NCBI GenBank assembly: GCA_020056965.1
Contig: JAGVGT010000020.1
Location: forward strand, 1-46,075
Direction: 5' to 3'
Source: Deltaproteobacteria bacterium
GTDB lineage: Bacteria; Desulfobacterota; Desulfobulbia; Desulfobulbales; JAGXFP01
Length of the DNA stretch: 46,075 nucleotides
Below are positions 23,935-32,947 of the stretch, one piece after another (positions within the stretch are counted from its first letter, which is position 1; each line of letters begins with the position of its first letter). The translations under genes and the position numbers were made by a program. The notes under the pieces were generated by a model that had not been told where the DNA came from, did not search any database, and saw only the letters and a list, made by a program, of their open reading frames with translations.

Positions 23935-25157
23935 GCGTTACCACCGACCGCGTCGTCTACATGGACAACAATGCCACCACCCGGGTCGCCCCCGAGGTGC
24001 TGGCCGAGATGCTGCCCTATTTCTCCGACTTTTACGGCAACCCCTCCAGCATGCATAACTTCGGTGGTCAGGTCGGCCGCAAGGTGGCCGAGGCACGGGG
24101 CAAGATCGCCGCCCTGCTGGGCTGCTCGCCCGACGAACTGCTTTTCACCAGCTGCGGCACCGAGAGCGATTCCACCGCCATTTTGTCGGCCATTCAGTCC
24201 TTCCCGGAAAAGCGCCACATCGTCACCACCCGGGTCGAGCATCCGGCCGTCAAGAACCTCTGCGAGCGGCTGGAATCACTGACCGGCCACCGCCACAAGG
24301 TCACCCAGCTGCCGGTGGAGTGCGACGGCACCATCGACCTCTGCAAATACGAAGAGGCTTTGACCGACGAAACCGCCATCGTCAGCGTCATGTGGGCCAA
24401 CAACGAGACCGGGGTAATCTTTCCCATCGAGCGCATGGCCGCCCTGGCCAAGGAGCGGGGCATCCTCTTTCATACCGACGCGGTCCAGGCCGTGGGCAAG
24501 GTGCCGATCAATTTGAGCGCCATGAAGGTGGACTTCCTCTCCCTCTCCGGCCACAAGCTCCATGCCCCCAAGGGTATCGGCGTGCTCTATGTGCGCAAGG
24601 GCACCCCCTTTATTCCCTTCCTGATCGGCGGCCACCAGGAGCACGGCCGGCGCGGCGGCACCGAGAATGTCGCCGCCATCATCGGCCTGGGTAAGGCCTG
24701 TGAACTGGCCGGGGCCAAGATGAACGAGGAGAACACCCGGGTCAAGGCCCTGCGCGACCGGTTGGAAGAGGGGCTGATCGCCGCCATCCCCCACAGTCTG
24801 TTGAACGGCCACAAGACCGAGCGGCTGCCCAATACCACCAACATCAGCTTCGAGTACGTGGAAGGGGAGGCAATCCTCCTGCATCTGGATCGCTTCGGGA
24901 TCTGCGCCTCCTCGGGGTCGGCCTGCACCTCCGGTTCGCTGGAGCCTTCGCATGTCATGCGGGCCATGGGCGTGCCCTTCACCGCCGCCCACGGCTCCAC
25001 CCGTTTCAGCCTGTCGATCTACAACAGCGAGGAGGAGATTGATTACGTCCTCGCCCATCTGCCCAAGATCATCGCTGACCTGCGGGCCATGTCGCCCTTC
25101 TGGGCCGAGGCGATGAAGAGCCAGGCCGGCTGCGGTTGCGGCTGCAAGAAAGGCTGA
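23931..25157 (+). CDS. nifS: Cysteine desulfurase NifS
   Basis: 408-residue PLP enzyme releasing sulfur from cysteine as a persulfide for NifU. Landmarks: N-terminal 'VYMDNNATTRVAPEVLAEML', PLP-lysine in 'LSLSGHKLHAPKGIGVLYVR', and catalytic Cys in 'SSGSACTSGSLEPSHVMRAM' (class I loop). The start overlaps the nifU stop (ATGA). The C terminus ends in a short Cys-rich tail, AGCGCGCKKG, which I do not know from characterised NifS proteins and which might bind metal or hand over sulfur. thyX follows after 10 bases. Confidence 0.94.
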   Translation: MSVTTDRVVYMDNNATTRVAPEVLAEMLPYFSDFYGNPSSMHNFGGQVGRKVAEARGKIAALLGCSPDELLFTSCGTESDSTAILSAIQSFPEKRHIVTTRVEHPAVKNLCERLESLTGHRHKVTQLPVECDGTIDLCKYEEALTDETAIVSVMWANNETGVIFPIERMAALAKERGILFHTDAVQAVGKVPINLSAMKVDFLSLSGHKLHAPKGIGVLYVRKGTPFIPFLIGGHQEHGRRGGTENVAAIIGLGKACELAGAKMNEENTRVKALRDRLEEGLIAAIPHSLLNGHKTERLPNTTNISFEYVEGEAILLHLDRFGICASSGSACTSGSLEPSHVMRAMGVPFTAAHGSTRFSLSIYNSEEEIDYVLAHLPKIIADLRAMSPFWAEAMKSQAGCGCGCKKG

Positions 25158-25167
25158 GGAGACCATT

Positions 25168-26121
25168 ATGAAAGTCATCCCCGCCTCCTTTGAAATCCAG
25201 GACGATCTCGACCGCCAGCCGTTGGCCGAACGGATCGAGGCCTGTGGCCGCATCTGTTACAAGAGCGAAGGCCGGATCGGCGTCAATACCGCCGCCCCCT
25301 TCATCAAAAACATCCTCCTGCATGGCCACAACTCGGTCGGCGAGATGGGGGTGGCGACCCTGCGGCTTGAGTTCGACGCCGAATCCTTGGCCCACAAGTT
25401 TCTGGCCACTCAGCCCAAATTCGTGCAGATCGACCGGCCCGGAAAAGGGGAGATGCTGATTACCGCTTCGATGCGCGGCTATCGAGAAATGTTCAAGGGT
25501 AATCCCACCGACAAGCTGATCAAGGCCATGGTCGGTTACCTGGGCAACCGCCACTCCCTGTTTTTCGAGGACCTGGTGCCCCGGCACGGCTGGATGCCCC
25601 AGACCGGGGTGGTCATCGAGAAACTGTCCCTGGAGGCGGTGGACAAACTGCCCTATGAGCTCAGGGTCAAACACCGCTTCCTCGGAGTCAAGTTTATCAC
25701 CAACCGGGCGGTCACCCATGAGATCGTCCGGCACCGGCCCTGCTCCTTCCTCCAGGAGAGCCAGCGCTACTGCCGCTACAGCGAGGACAAGTTCGACAAC
25801 CAGGTGACCTTCATCAAACCGCTCTTCTTCGCGGAGGACAGCCCGGAGTATGACCTCTGGGAAAAGGCCATGGTCGAGACCGAAAAACTCTATCTGGAGC
25901 TCCTGAAAACCGCCACCCCGCAGGCCGCCCGGACGGTGCTGCCCAACTCCTGCAAGACCGAGATCATCGTTTACTGCAACCTCCTGGAGTGGTTGCACAT
26001 CCTGCGTCTGCGCACCACCCAGGCCGCCGAGCCCTCGATGCGCGAGGTGATGATTCCGCTCTTAAAGGCCTTCGCCCGCCGCTGGCCCAATATCTTCGGG
26101 GAACTCGCCCTGACCTGCTGA
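25168..26121 (+). CDS. thyX: FAD-dependent thymidylate synthase ThyX
   Basis: 317 residues. The ThyX signature RHRX7S is present as 'RHRPCSFLQESQRY' (Arg188-Arg190, Ser198, Arg200). The enzyme makes dTMP from dUMP using methylenetetrahydrofolate and FAD/NADPH. It is longer than many ThyX proteins (220-270) because of an insertion between ~residues 85 and 165 ('MLITASMRGYREMFKGN' region and following). It draws on the same C1-folate pool as the fhs/folD/metF genes later in the window. It starts 10 bases after nifS and may share its transcript; a 13-base-stem hairpin follows. Confidence 0.9.
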   Translation: MKVIPASFEIQDDLDRQPLAERIEACGRICYKSEGRIGVNTAAPFIKNILLHGHNSVGEMGVATLRLEFDAESLAHKFLATQPKFVQIDRPGKGEMLITASMRGYREMFKGNPTDKLIKAMVGYLGNRHSLFFEDLVPRHGWMPQTGVVIEKLSLEAVDKLPYELRVKHRFLGVKFITNRAVTHEIVRHRPCSFLQESQRYCRYSEDKFDNQVTFIKPLFFAEDSPEYDLWEKAMVETEKLYLELLKTATPQAARTVLPNSCKTEIIVYCNLLEWLHILRLRTTQAAEPSMREVMIPLLKAFARRWPNIFGELALTC

Positions 26122-26206
26122 TCAGCCGTTTGGTGTCTGGAAACCACTGTCACAGCTCTATTCCTGCTGCCAGGCTGATTCCGCCAAACATTCCCGCCGT
26201 ATCCGT

Positions 26207-26239
26207 CGCCATGGGTTTCGCTCGTTGAAACCCATGGCG
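26207..26239. terminator. Strong hairpin between convergent genes
   Basis: CGCCATGGGTTTC (26207-26219) pairs perfectly with GAAACCCATGGCG (26227-26239) around a 7-base loop. There is no long T-tract on either side. Between thyX and the convergent efflux gene, it is a plausible bidirectional transcription barrier or mRNA 3' stabiliser. Confidence 0.55.
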
Positions 26240-26349
26240 ATGAGTCTATTGGGATAAGACTGATCGGAAGGTGGCGTTGCGCGCCTTTGCTCTGGTTGAG
26301 GCCAATATGCGCGACCCCTGCCAAGGGGCGGATGGCACGAGGTACTACC

Positions 26350-29300
26350 CTATTGATCTGTTAACGTAGATGTCGGAATTGCCGTGGACGGCTCACTCCC
26401 TTTGTCTGGAACAGGCAGCATGCGGCGGCGGAAAAACTGCATAAGGTCGTCGACATAGGTGTAAAGGACCGGGATTACGAGCAAGCTCAACAGTGTCGAT
26501 GTTACTAACCCCCCGATGACGATGATAGCCATTGGTTGGCGGAAACTCGGGTCCGCCCCCAGACCCAGCGCGATCGGCAGCATGCCGGCTCCCATGGCAA
26601 TCGTGGTCATGAATATGGGGCGGGAGCGCTTGTGGCAGGCATCAACCAGCGCATCGAAGCGGGGCATACCATGCTCGCGTCTCGCCATGATCGCGTATTC
26701 CACCAGCAGGATGGAGTTCTTGGTGACCACCCCCATCAGCATGAGCAGGCCGATGACCGTCGGCATGGAAAAGTTGTTGCGGGTGACGATCAGCGCCAGC
26801 AGGGCGCCCCCCAGGGAAAGGGGCAAGGCGGCCAGGATCGTGGCCGGCTGGAGGAAATCGTGGAAGAGAAGCACCAGCACCACATAGATGCAGAGAACGC
26901 CGGCCGCCATAGCCAGACCGAAGCTGCCGAACATTTCGCTCATCCGCTGCAGCTCCCCCTGCTGTACCGTGAAAACACCATTGGGCAGGTTGCGCATGGA
27001 GGGGAGTTGGCGGACTTCGTTCATCACCTCGCCCAGGGAGCGACCGTTCAGCTCCACCGAAATGGTGACGTTTCGGTAGCGATCCAGGCGGTCTATCTGG
27101 GCGGGGCCGCCTCCCATGCGGATGTCGGCCAGCGAGGAGAGTGCCACCTGCCCCTTGCTCCCGGCCACCCTGATCAGTCCGATGCTGCTCAGGTCGTTGC
27201 GGGTCTCCGGACTCAGACGAACCCGGACGTTGATCTGGCGCTCGGGCAGGTTGAGTTTGTTGAGCCTTGATGCGTAGTCGCCGTAGGTTGCCAGGCGCAC
27301 CGCGTCGCCGAGCGCCTCCACCGTCACCCCTAACTGGGACGCCCGCGCATAGTCGGGAACGATCTGGATTTCGGGGCGTTGAAGGGCCAGGCCCGACTTC
27401 ACGTTGCCCACCCCTTTGAGGCTCCGGATCTCCTTCTCCAGAGACGCCGCCGTTGACTCCAGCAGTTGCGAATCGTCGCCGGCCAGGGTGAGTTCCAGCT
27501 TCTCGCCGCTGCTGCCGCGACCGACCGAAACCCGCGCGCCCGGGAGGTCGGCCAGGACTTCCCGGATTTGTGCTTCGACCACCACCTGTTTGCGCCGCTC
27601 CTTGCGCGGCTTCATGTCAACGGTCAGGGTTGCCTTGTTCACTGCGGAACTCGTCGAGGCTTCGACGCCGAACCCAGAGCTGGCCGAGCCGACGGATGAA
27701 AAAACGTGGGTCACGTCGGGAATCTGCTTGATGAGCGTACTGGCTTTTCGGGCGAGTCGGGCGGTATCGTCCAGCGAGCTCCCTGGCGTAAGTTCGAGGG
27801 AAACCTGGGTCTGTCCGTCGTCCTGCGCCGGCATGAAGCCGGTGGAAAGGAGCGGCGTCAGCGCCAGGGAACCGGCCAGAAAGACTCCGGCGGCGATCAT
27901 GGTGGCCCTGCGGTGGGTCAGGCAGACGCGTATCCACCCCAGGTAGCGCACCATCAGGGCGGAATCCTTCTCCTCATGACCCGAATCTTTCATGAAATAG
28001 GCCGCCATCATGGGGGTCAGCAGACGGGCAACCAGCAGGGACGCCAGCACCGCCGCAGCGGCGGTAATCCCGAACTGCCGGAAGACTTTGCCGGAGATCC
28101 CGCCCATGAACGCAGTGGGGAGAAAGACCGCCACCAGGGTGAACGTGGTGGCGATGACCGCCAGCCCGATCTCGTCGGCCGCTTCCATGGCTGCCTGGTA
28201 CGGCGTCTTTCCCATGCGCAGATGCCGGGCGATGTTCTCCACTTCGACGATGGCGTCGTCCACCAGGATTCCCACCACCAGGGACAAGGCCAAAAGCGAG
28301 ACGATGTTCAGGCTGAACCCGGAGAAATACATCACGATAAAGGTCGGGATGATGGAGAGGGGGAGCGCGGTGGCGGAAATGATGGTGGCTCGCCAGTCCC
28401 GCAGGAAGAGCCAAACCACCACCACGGCCAGCAGTGCCCCTTCCAGGAGCAGGTACATCGATCCTTGGTAGTTTTCCCTGATCGGGTCTACCGTATTGCT
28501 GATTTCCCGTATGCGAACCTCCGGGTGAGCGGCGAAAAACTTGGTCACGGCCTCGAGTACGTTATCGGCGACGCTCACATCGGAGAACCCCTTTGACCGT
28601 GTGATCTGGAAACCGATGACCGGCTTGCCGTCGACGTAGGCCAGGGTACTCCGCTCGGCATGGCTATCCGAGATCCTGGCGATCTGGTCCAGCCTGACCC
28701 TGCGGCCGTCAGTCAGTGGAATGGTCAGCGCCGCCACTTCATTGGCGGAATGCACCGCCCCCAAGGTTCGGAACGACTGGATAGAGTTCCCCACTTCGCC
28801 CCGGCCGCCGGAGGAATCCTGCTGCACCGCACGGAGCTGGCCGGAGACATCGGACAGCGTCACCCCCATACCTGCCATCTGCGCGGTATCAAGATCTACC
28901 TGGACCTCCCGGTCCACGCCGCCGACCCGGGAGACGGAGGAGACCCCCTTCACGGACATCAGGTTTTTGGCGACGTCATTGTCGACGAACCAGGAGAGCT
29001 CCTCCTCGCCCATATTACCCGCCTCGACCGTATAGGTGAGAAGTGTGCCACCGGCGGAGGTTACCTTGGAAACCGTCGGGCTGTTCATGCTCGCCGGCAG
29101 GTTGGCCTTGGCCGAGTCCACCGCGTTGCGGACCTCGTTGAGCGCCTCTTCGGTGTTCTTGTCGATTTCGAAGGAGACGCTGATGGAGACCGAGCCATCG
29201 GTGATTGTCGTCGTGATATGATCAAGCCTGGTCAGCGAGGCGAGCTTATCCTCGATCTTGCGGGCGACCTCGGTCTCCAGTTGCGCCGGGGCACCCCCTT

Positions 29301-29454
29301 CCAGGGCGGCCATGATCTGGATCGTGGGGAGGTCCATGTCCGGGAAATTCTGGATCCCCATTTTATGCAGGCCGAAGATGCCGAATACGGTCAGCAGCAG
29401 GAACAGCAGCAGGGACGGCACCGGGTTGCGTATAGACCACGCAGAAAAGTTCAT
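26350..29454 (-). CDS. RND efflux pump inner-membrane transporter (HAE-1 type)
   Basis: 1034 residues, the usual size for AcrB/MexB-like pumps. It has twelve transmembrane helices in two sets with two large periplasmic loops. The proton-relay Asp pair is in 'VGILVDDAIVEVENIARHLR' (TM4). 'FPTAFMGGISGKVFRQFGIT', 'VLLFHDFLQPATILAALPLS' and 'LLMLMGVVTKNSILLVEYAI' are typical of the family. It exports small molecules from periplasm or inner membrane through the adaptor and TolC-like channel encoded beside it, driven by protons. The substrate cannot be predicted; an HAE-1 drug/detergent type is more likely than a metal (HME) type. It is the last gene of the marR-OMF-MFP-RND operon, 3 bases after the adaptor. 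Confidence 0.93.
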   Translation of the reverse strand: MNFSAWSIRNPVPSLLLFLLLTVFGIFGLHKMGIQNFPDMDLPTIQIMAALEGGAPAQLETEVARKIEDKLASLTRLDHITTTITDGSVSISVSFEIDKNTEEALNEVRNAVDSAKANLPASMNSPTVSKVTSAGGTLLTYTVEAGNMGEEELSWFVDNDVAKNLMSVKGVSSVSRVGGVDREVQVDLDTAQMAGMGVTLSDVSGQLRAVQQDSSGGRGEVGNSIQSFRTLGAVHSANEVAALTIPLTDGRRVRLDQIARISDSHAERSTLAYVDGKPVIGFQITRSKGFSDVSVADNVLEAVTKFFAAHPEVRIREISNTVDPIRENYQGSMYLLLEGALLAVVVVWLFLRDWRATIISATALPLSIIPTFIVMYFSGFSLNIVSLLALSLVVGILVDDAIVEVENIARHLRMGKTPYQAAMEAADEIGLAVIATTFTLVAVFLPTAFMGGISGKVFRQFGITAAAAVLASLLVARLLTPMMAAYFMKDSGHEEKDSALMVRYLGWIRVCLTHRRATMIAAGVFLAGSLALTPLLSTGFMPAQDDGQTQVSLELTPGSSLDDTARLARKASTLIKQIPDVTHVFSSVGSASSGFGVEASTSSAVNKATLTVDMKPRKERRKQVVVEAQIREVLADLPGARVSVGRGSSGEKLELTLAGDDSQLLESTAASLEKEIRSLKGVGNVKSGLALQRPEIQIVPDYARASQLGVTVEALGDAVRLATYGDYASRLNKLNLPERQINVRVRLSPETRNDLSSIGLIRVAGSKGQVALSSLADIRMGGGPAQIDRLDRYRNVTISVELNGRSLGEVMNEVRQLPSMRNLPNGVFTVQQGELQRMSEMFGSFGLAMAAGVLCIYVVLVLLFHDFLQPATILAALPLSLGGALLALIVTRNNFSMPTVIGLLMLMGVVTKNSILLVEYAIMARREHGMPRFDALVDACHKRSRPIFMTTIAMGAGMLPIALGLGADPSFRQPMAIIVIGGLVTSTLLSLLVIPVLYTYVDDLMQFFRRRMLPVPDKGSEPSTAIPTSTLTDQ

Positions 29455-29457
29455 GAG

Positions 29458-30552
29458 TTACTCCTTAACCATGGTGACGAGATCGCCATCGGCAAGGAAG
29501 GCGCCGCCGGAGGTGACGATCCGGGACACGCCGACCAGACCGGCAATCGCCACCAGCCTCTCGCGGTGCATTCCCGCCGTAACTAGGCGACGAACCACCT
29601 TGTTGTCCGCACCGACTTCAAACAGGTAGCTGCGGCCATCCCGCAGCACCAGGGCGGATTCCGGCACGGCCAGTACAGTTTGCAGTCCGGCCTCAATATG
29701 GCCGTTGGCAAACATGCCGGCCTTGGTGCCGCTGTCGTCGGCTAAACTGACAAAGACATTGGCGCGGCCCGTGGTGGTTGAAAGTGTCGGCGCGGCGAGC
29801 CGTACCGTCCCCGGCAAAACACGACCGGACGAGAGCGTTACCTCGCATTTGGCACCTTCCTTGACCACGCCTAGCTGTTTGGCGTCCACTTCCGCTTGCC
29901 ACTCCAGCCTCCCTTGTCGCTGCAACCGGAACAGTTCGGCGCCGGACGCCACCACCTGCCCCAGCACTGCGCTGCGCGAGGTGACAATGCCGTCGTCCAC
30001 GGCCACAATCCGGGTCTGCGACAGGGTCACCTGCTGCACGGCAAGTTGGGCCTCGGCCAGATCCACGTTGGCCTGGGCAGTCTTTTCCTCGGCCAGGTAA
30101 GCATTGATCTGCTGCTCGGATAAGGCGCCGCTCCCCTGGACCTGGCGGGCCCGGTCGGCATCGGCATCGGCCTTGGCAAGAGAGGCTCTCGCCGAAGCGA
30201 GTGCCGCCTCATAGCGTCGCACCTCTGCCTGCACCGAATCCCGGGCCAGTTCAGCCAGAACCTGACCCCGCTTTACCCGGCTGCCGACATCGGCATGGAG
30301 TGCGGTAATGCGCAAGCCGCCGGCTTCCGCACTGATGACCGCTTCCTGCCACGCCACGATACTGCCGCTGGCGGGGATCTGCACCGGCCACTGTTTCTGT
30401 ATAGGCCGAGTTGTGGTCACGCTGAGGGCTGTCTTGGCGGCCTTCGGCTGGGGCTCGGTCCGCGCCGTAGTCTGCTTTAGACCCGCGATGACACCGGCGA
30501 CAACAAGCACCACGCAGGTGCAGATTACGATTATTTTCGTTGCGGGTTTCAT
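29458..30552 (-). CDS. RND efflux periplasmic adaptor (membrane fusion protein)
   Basis: 364 residues. An N-terminal hydrophobic anchor (~6-24, 'IIVICTCVVLVVAGVIAGL') lacks a lipobox Cys in the right place. Residues ~50-80 and 180-220 form the lipoyl-like beta domain halves ('SGSIVAWQEAVISAEAGGLR'), flanking an alpha-hairpin (~100-165, 'QVQGSGALSEQQINAYLAEE'). The beta-barrel and membrane-proximal domains follow. It bridges the RND pump and the outer-membrane channel. The start overlaps the stop of the OMF gene by 4 bases (ATGA). Confidence 0.92.
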   Translation of the reverse strand: MKPATKIIVICTCVVLVVAGVIAGLKQTTARTEPQPKAAKTALSVTTTRPIQKQWPVQIPASGSIVAWQEAVISAEAGGLRITALHADVGSRVKRGQVLAELARDSVQAEVRRYEAALASARASLAKADADADRARQVQGSGALSEQQINAYLAEEKTAQANVDLAEAQLAVQQVTLSQTRIVAVDDGIVTSRSAVLGQVVASGAELFRLQRQGRLEWQAEVDAKQLGVVKEGAKCEVTLSSGRVLPGTVRLAAPTLSTTTGRANVFVSLADDSGTKAGMFANGHIEAGLQTVLAVPESALVLRDGRSYLFEVGADNKVVRRLVTAGMHRERLVAIAGLVGVSRIVTSGGAFLADGDLVTMVKE

Positions 30553-31955
30553 TTTGATCCTCCGTTTTGTCCTTTCCAGCCGCCACCCATCGCCTTGTAG
30601 AGGGCGATCCAGTAGTGCAGGCGGCTCTGCTGCAACTCCAGTAAACTGATGTCGGCGCTGATGGTCGAACGACGCGCTGTTTCCAGATCGAGCATGCTGG
30701 CGCCGCCAACCCGCCAGTTCTGTTCGGTGGCCACCAGGTAGGCCCGGTATCCTTCGGCGCTATTCCCGGCCTCCTGCTCGCGCTGGGCCATGCTGTCGAG
30801 CCGCACCAGCGACTGTTCCACTTCCTTCACTACGGTGCGCACCACCTGCTTGTAGTCTGCCAGTGCCGAGTCGTAGTCCGCCCTGGCGCTCTTGATGCTG
30901 GCCTCGGTCCTGCCGCCGGTGAACAGCGGCAGGCTTAGGGTCGGCCCGAAGGACCAAGGAGCCGTTGTGGGAGAGGCGCTGCCGGCCGAAAGGGAGATGG
31001 AGCCGCTTAACGAAATGCTTGGGTAGCGGCCCGACTCGGCAACGCCGATCTGCGCGCTGGTGGAGGCCAGGGTCCGCTCGGCGGAGACGATATCGGGCCG
31101 CTGCCGCACGAGATCCGCTGGGACCGAGGAGACCGTGAGTGACTCCGGCTGCGGCAGGCTCATTGTCCCTTGACCGAGTTGCTGGCGCACCGACGGTTCG
31201 TCCATCCCGGTGAGCGCCACCAGGGATTTCACGAGTACCTCACATTCAGTTTTTTGCGCCAGGGCGGTGGAGCGGGTGCTGGCGGCCGAGGCACCGGCCA
31301 GGCGCGCATCGGCCGGTGCCGTGAACCCCGCCGTGGCGGAGAGCTGCGTCAGATAGCTGGTCTTCGCCTGGGAGTCGGCCTGGTCAAGGTAGTACTTCTC
31401 TTTCTGCCGGCAGGCGCGGTAGTCGATATAGGTGCCGGCCACCTCGGCGGCCAGGGAGACCCGCGCATCGTGCCAGTCGGCCTCGCGGGCCTGTGCCAGT
31501 GCACCGGCCGATTCGGCGGAGCGGCGGTTCTTCCCGAACAGATCGATTTCCCACGAGGAGTCCAGCCCGCCGTTTGCGGTCCGGCTGGTGCCGGTGCCGT
31601 TTTTCAGCGATCCTGACCAGCCGGCGGCACCCGACGCGTTCACCTGCGGCAGAAACCCGGCGTCGACGGACGCCCGGTTCGCCCGGGCCTTGTCGATGGC
31701 TGCCGCAGCCTTGGCAAGGGTCGGGTTATCCTTCTGCGTTGCTTCAAGGAACGAGTCGAGCGTGGCGTCATTGAAGGTCGCCCAGCAGCCGGTTAGGTCG
31801 GTGAGCTTGCCGGTTTGGGGAGCCTGCCAACTGGCCGGCTCCTGCAGGTCCGGTCGCCGGTAGTCCTGGCCGATCGTGGCGCACGCAGTTAGGTTGAGTG
31901 CCGTCGCTAGTAGCAGAGGGCCGAAAAGAAAGATTCTGTTATTTGTGAAATTCAT
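30549..31955 (-). CDS. TolC-like outer membrane efflux lipoprotein (NodT/OprM family)
   Basis: 468 residues from the ATG at 31955, with GAGG seven bases before; a TTG at 31967 is rejected. The lipoprotein signal ends 'ATALNLTAC|ATIG' with Cys25, and the following 'YRRPDLQEPASWQ' is typical of NodT-family channels. Two OEP repeats are visible, each with long coiled helices (~55-230 and ~270-465, e.g. 'ADLVRQRPDIVSAERTLAST'). It forms the trimeric exit duct for the pump. The region just upstream has two TTGCAA motifs 16 bases apart (31955-31960, 31971-31976), a possible MarR contact site. Confidence 0.92.
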   Translation of the reverse strand: MNFTNNRIFLFGPLLLATALNLTACATIGQDYRRPDLQEPASWQAPQTGKLTDLTGCWATFNDATLDSFLEATQKDNPTLAKAAAAIDKARANRASVDAGFLPQVNASGAAGWSGSLKNGTGTSRTANGGLDSSWEIDLFGKNRRSAESAGALAQAREADWHDARVSLAAEVAGTYIDYRACRQKEKYYLDQADSQAKTSYLTQLSATAGFTAPADARLAGASAASTRSTALAQKTECEVLVKSLVALTGMDEPSVRQQLGQGTMSLPQPESLTVSSVPADLVRQRPDIVSAERTLASTSAQIGVAESGRYPSISLSGSISLSAGSASPTTAPWSFGPTLSLPLFTGGRTEASIKSARADYDSALADYKQVVRTVVKEVEQSLVRLDSMAQREQEAGNSAEGYRAYLVATEQNWRVGGASMLDLETARRSTISADISLLELQQSRLHYWIALYKAMGGGWKGQNGGSK

Positions 31956-32009
31956 TGCAAACCTCAATTATTGCAAAGTGGAAGTATTGTGACAAATTTT
32001 TTTAGCTAC

Positions 32010-32471
32010 TCACTTTGCTAAGCCGTTTGCCATCTTTGCCATCAATTCCAGAAAAACCTCCCGCTCGTCGCTACCGAGCGGTTCAAGCATCTTATGACTC
32101 ACGGCAAGTTGGTGCTCCCGCATTGAGTTGTGCAGCATCTGCCCTTTCTCGCTGGCGGCAACGACGACAATCCTCCGGTCTCGATCGGATCGCGACCGCT
32201 CAATCAGCCCTTTGCGTTCAAGTTTGTCGGCGATCCTGGTAACGGTGCTGAGGGGGGCATCGATAGCCGCTGCCAACTCCGTCATGGTCGTTTCGCCCTT
32301 GTCGCCGAGTAGAATCATCACCTTGATCTCGCGCGGAGTAACCGCCAGATCCGGGAGCGGATGCTTGCCCGGTATGATGATGGAGTCGATAATCCTCGTC
32401 ATCCGCAACATGAGTTCCCGGGCCTGCCTTTCCGTCTTGGCATCGATATTTTTCTTTGTCGTGTCGCTCAT
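32010..32471 (-). CDS. MarR-family regulator of the efflux operon
   Basis: 153 residues if started at the ATG at 32471 (GGAAAC just upstream); an ATG at 32495 would add eight. A longer open frame to 32861 reads through unrelated sequence. The winged helix-turn-helix lies at residues ~40-110: 'TMTELAAAIDAPLSTVTRIA' then DKLERKGLIERSRSDRDRRIVVV, the recognition helix and wing. It is the first gene of the minus-strand operon, so it most likely represses the pump genes and itself and is released by a phenolic or other ligand. TTGCAA-type motifs occur both upstream of it (around 32526-32538) and in the 54-base gap before the OMF gene. Confidence 0.9.
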   Translation of the reverse strand: MSDTTKKNIDAKTERQARELMLRMTRIIDSIIIPGKHPLPDLAVTPREIKVMILLGDKGETTMTELAAAIDAPLSTVTRIADKLERKGLIERSRSDRDRRIVVVAASEKGQMLHNSMREHQLAVSHKMLEPLGSDEREVFLELMAKMANGLAK

Positions 32472-32586
32472 GTTTCCATGATGCAATATTTCCATATCGG
32501 AAGCAACTCTTTTTTTCCGGATGGCAAAATTGCAAACCGGACGAGGTGACGCGACGCTGAACCGGCAGAGGAAATGATAGGGTAGG

Positions 32587-32606
32587 GTCAAGTCTTTCAT
32601 CTTGAC
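32587..32606. repeat. GTCAAG/CTTGAC hairpin
   Basis: GTCAAG (32587-32592) and CTTGAC (32601-32606) are separated by TCTTTCAT and follow GGTAGG. The wider GGGTCAAGTCTTTCATCTTGAC context looks like a REP-type hairpin of the kind associated with RAYT transposases. This is an inference from pattern. Confidence 0.35.
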
Positions 32607-32634
32607 AAGCTCCCTGAATGACACGCGATAAGAC

Positions 32635-32880
32635 CTAGTTCTCCATCTGCGACCAAGCCGCTTTGGTGATGCTGGCTTTGTCCAACAGGTGATCATCAAA
32701 GCCACAAAACAATTCAAGGTGTTTTTGTCGCCAGCCACGCAAGCTCTCGATTCATCTGATTGCCTCAATATCCGATTCTTTGCCAAGACCCTGAATTTGG
32801 CGGGATAGGCGCCAGTCCTCGTCCGGTGGGTGTTTAACGGCGAATTTGACTTCTGCTCCAATTGTGCCGATTATGTTCTA
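32635..32880 (-). pseudogene. Degenerate reading frame with one in-frame stop
   Basis: Between TAG codons at 32880-32878 and 32637-32635 the minus strand has one frame broken only by a TGA at 32754-32752. Before it the frame reads 'GAEVKFAVKHPPDEDWRLSR' and onward to ESDIEAIR; after it, 'IESLRGWRQKHLELFCGFDD' then HLLDKASITKAAWSQMEN. Composition is protein-like and a Trp codon (TGG) at the stop would restore it. No start or family was recognised. It is probably a gene remnant. Confidence 0.3.
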
Positions 32881-32947
32881 GCTTACTATCCATGATTATC
32901 GCGGGATAACAGCCTGAGACTTCGAGCTGCGGGGAATACCTTTCGCC

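Larger units (their letters stand above)
32472..32947. other. 476-base divergent region between marR and the large gene
   Basis: It contains GCAAAATTGCAAA (32526-32538; possible MarR-site elements), a GTCAAG-N8-CTTGAC hairpin (32587-32606) and a degenerate minus-strand reading frame (32635-32880). Promoters for both divergent units should lie here, but no clear -35/-10 pair stood out. Confidence 0.5.

Noticed and set aside
32752-32754. In-frame TGA read as selenocysteine
   Set aside because: No selenocysteine-insertion hairpin recognised just after it and no selenoprotein family match; a nonsense change from TGG is simpler.
32472-32861. Long N-terminal extension of the MarR regulator
   Set aside because: Sequence before residue Met at 32495 or 32471 has no MarR homology and includes a hairpin repeat and a gene remnant in another frame.
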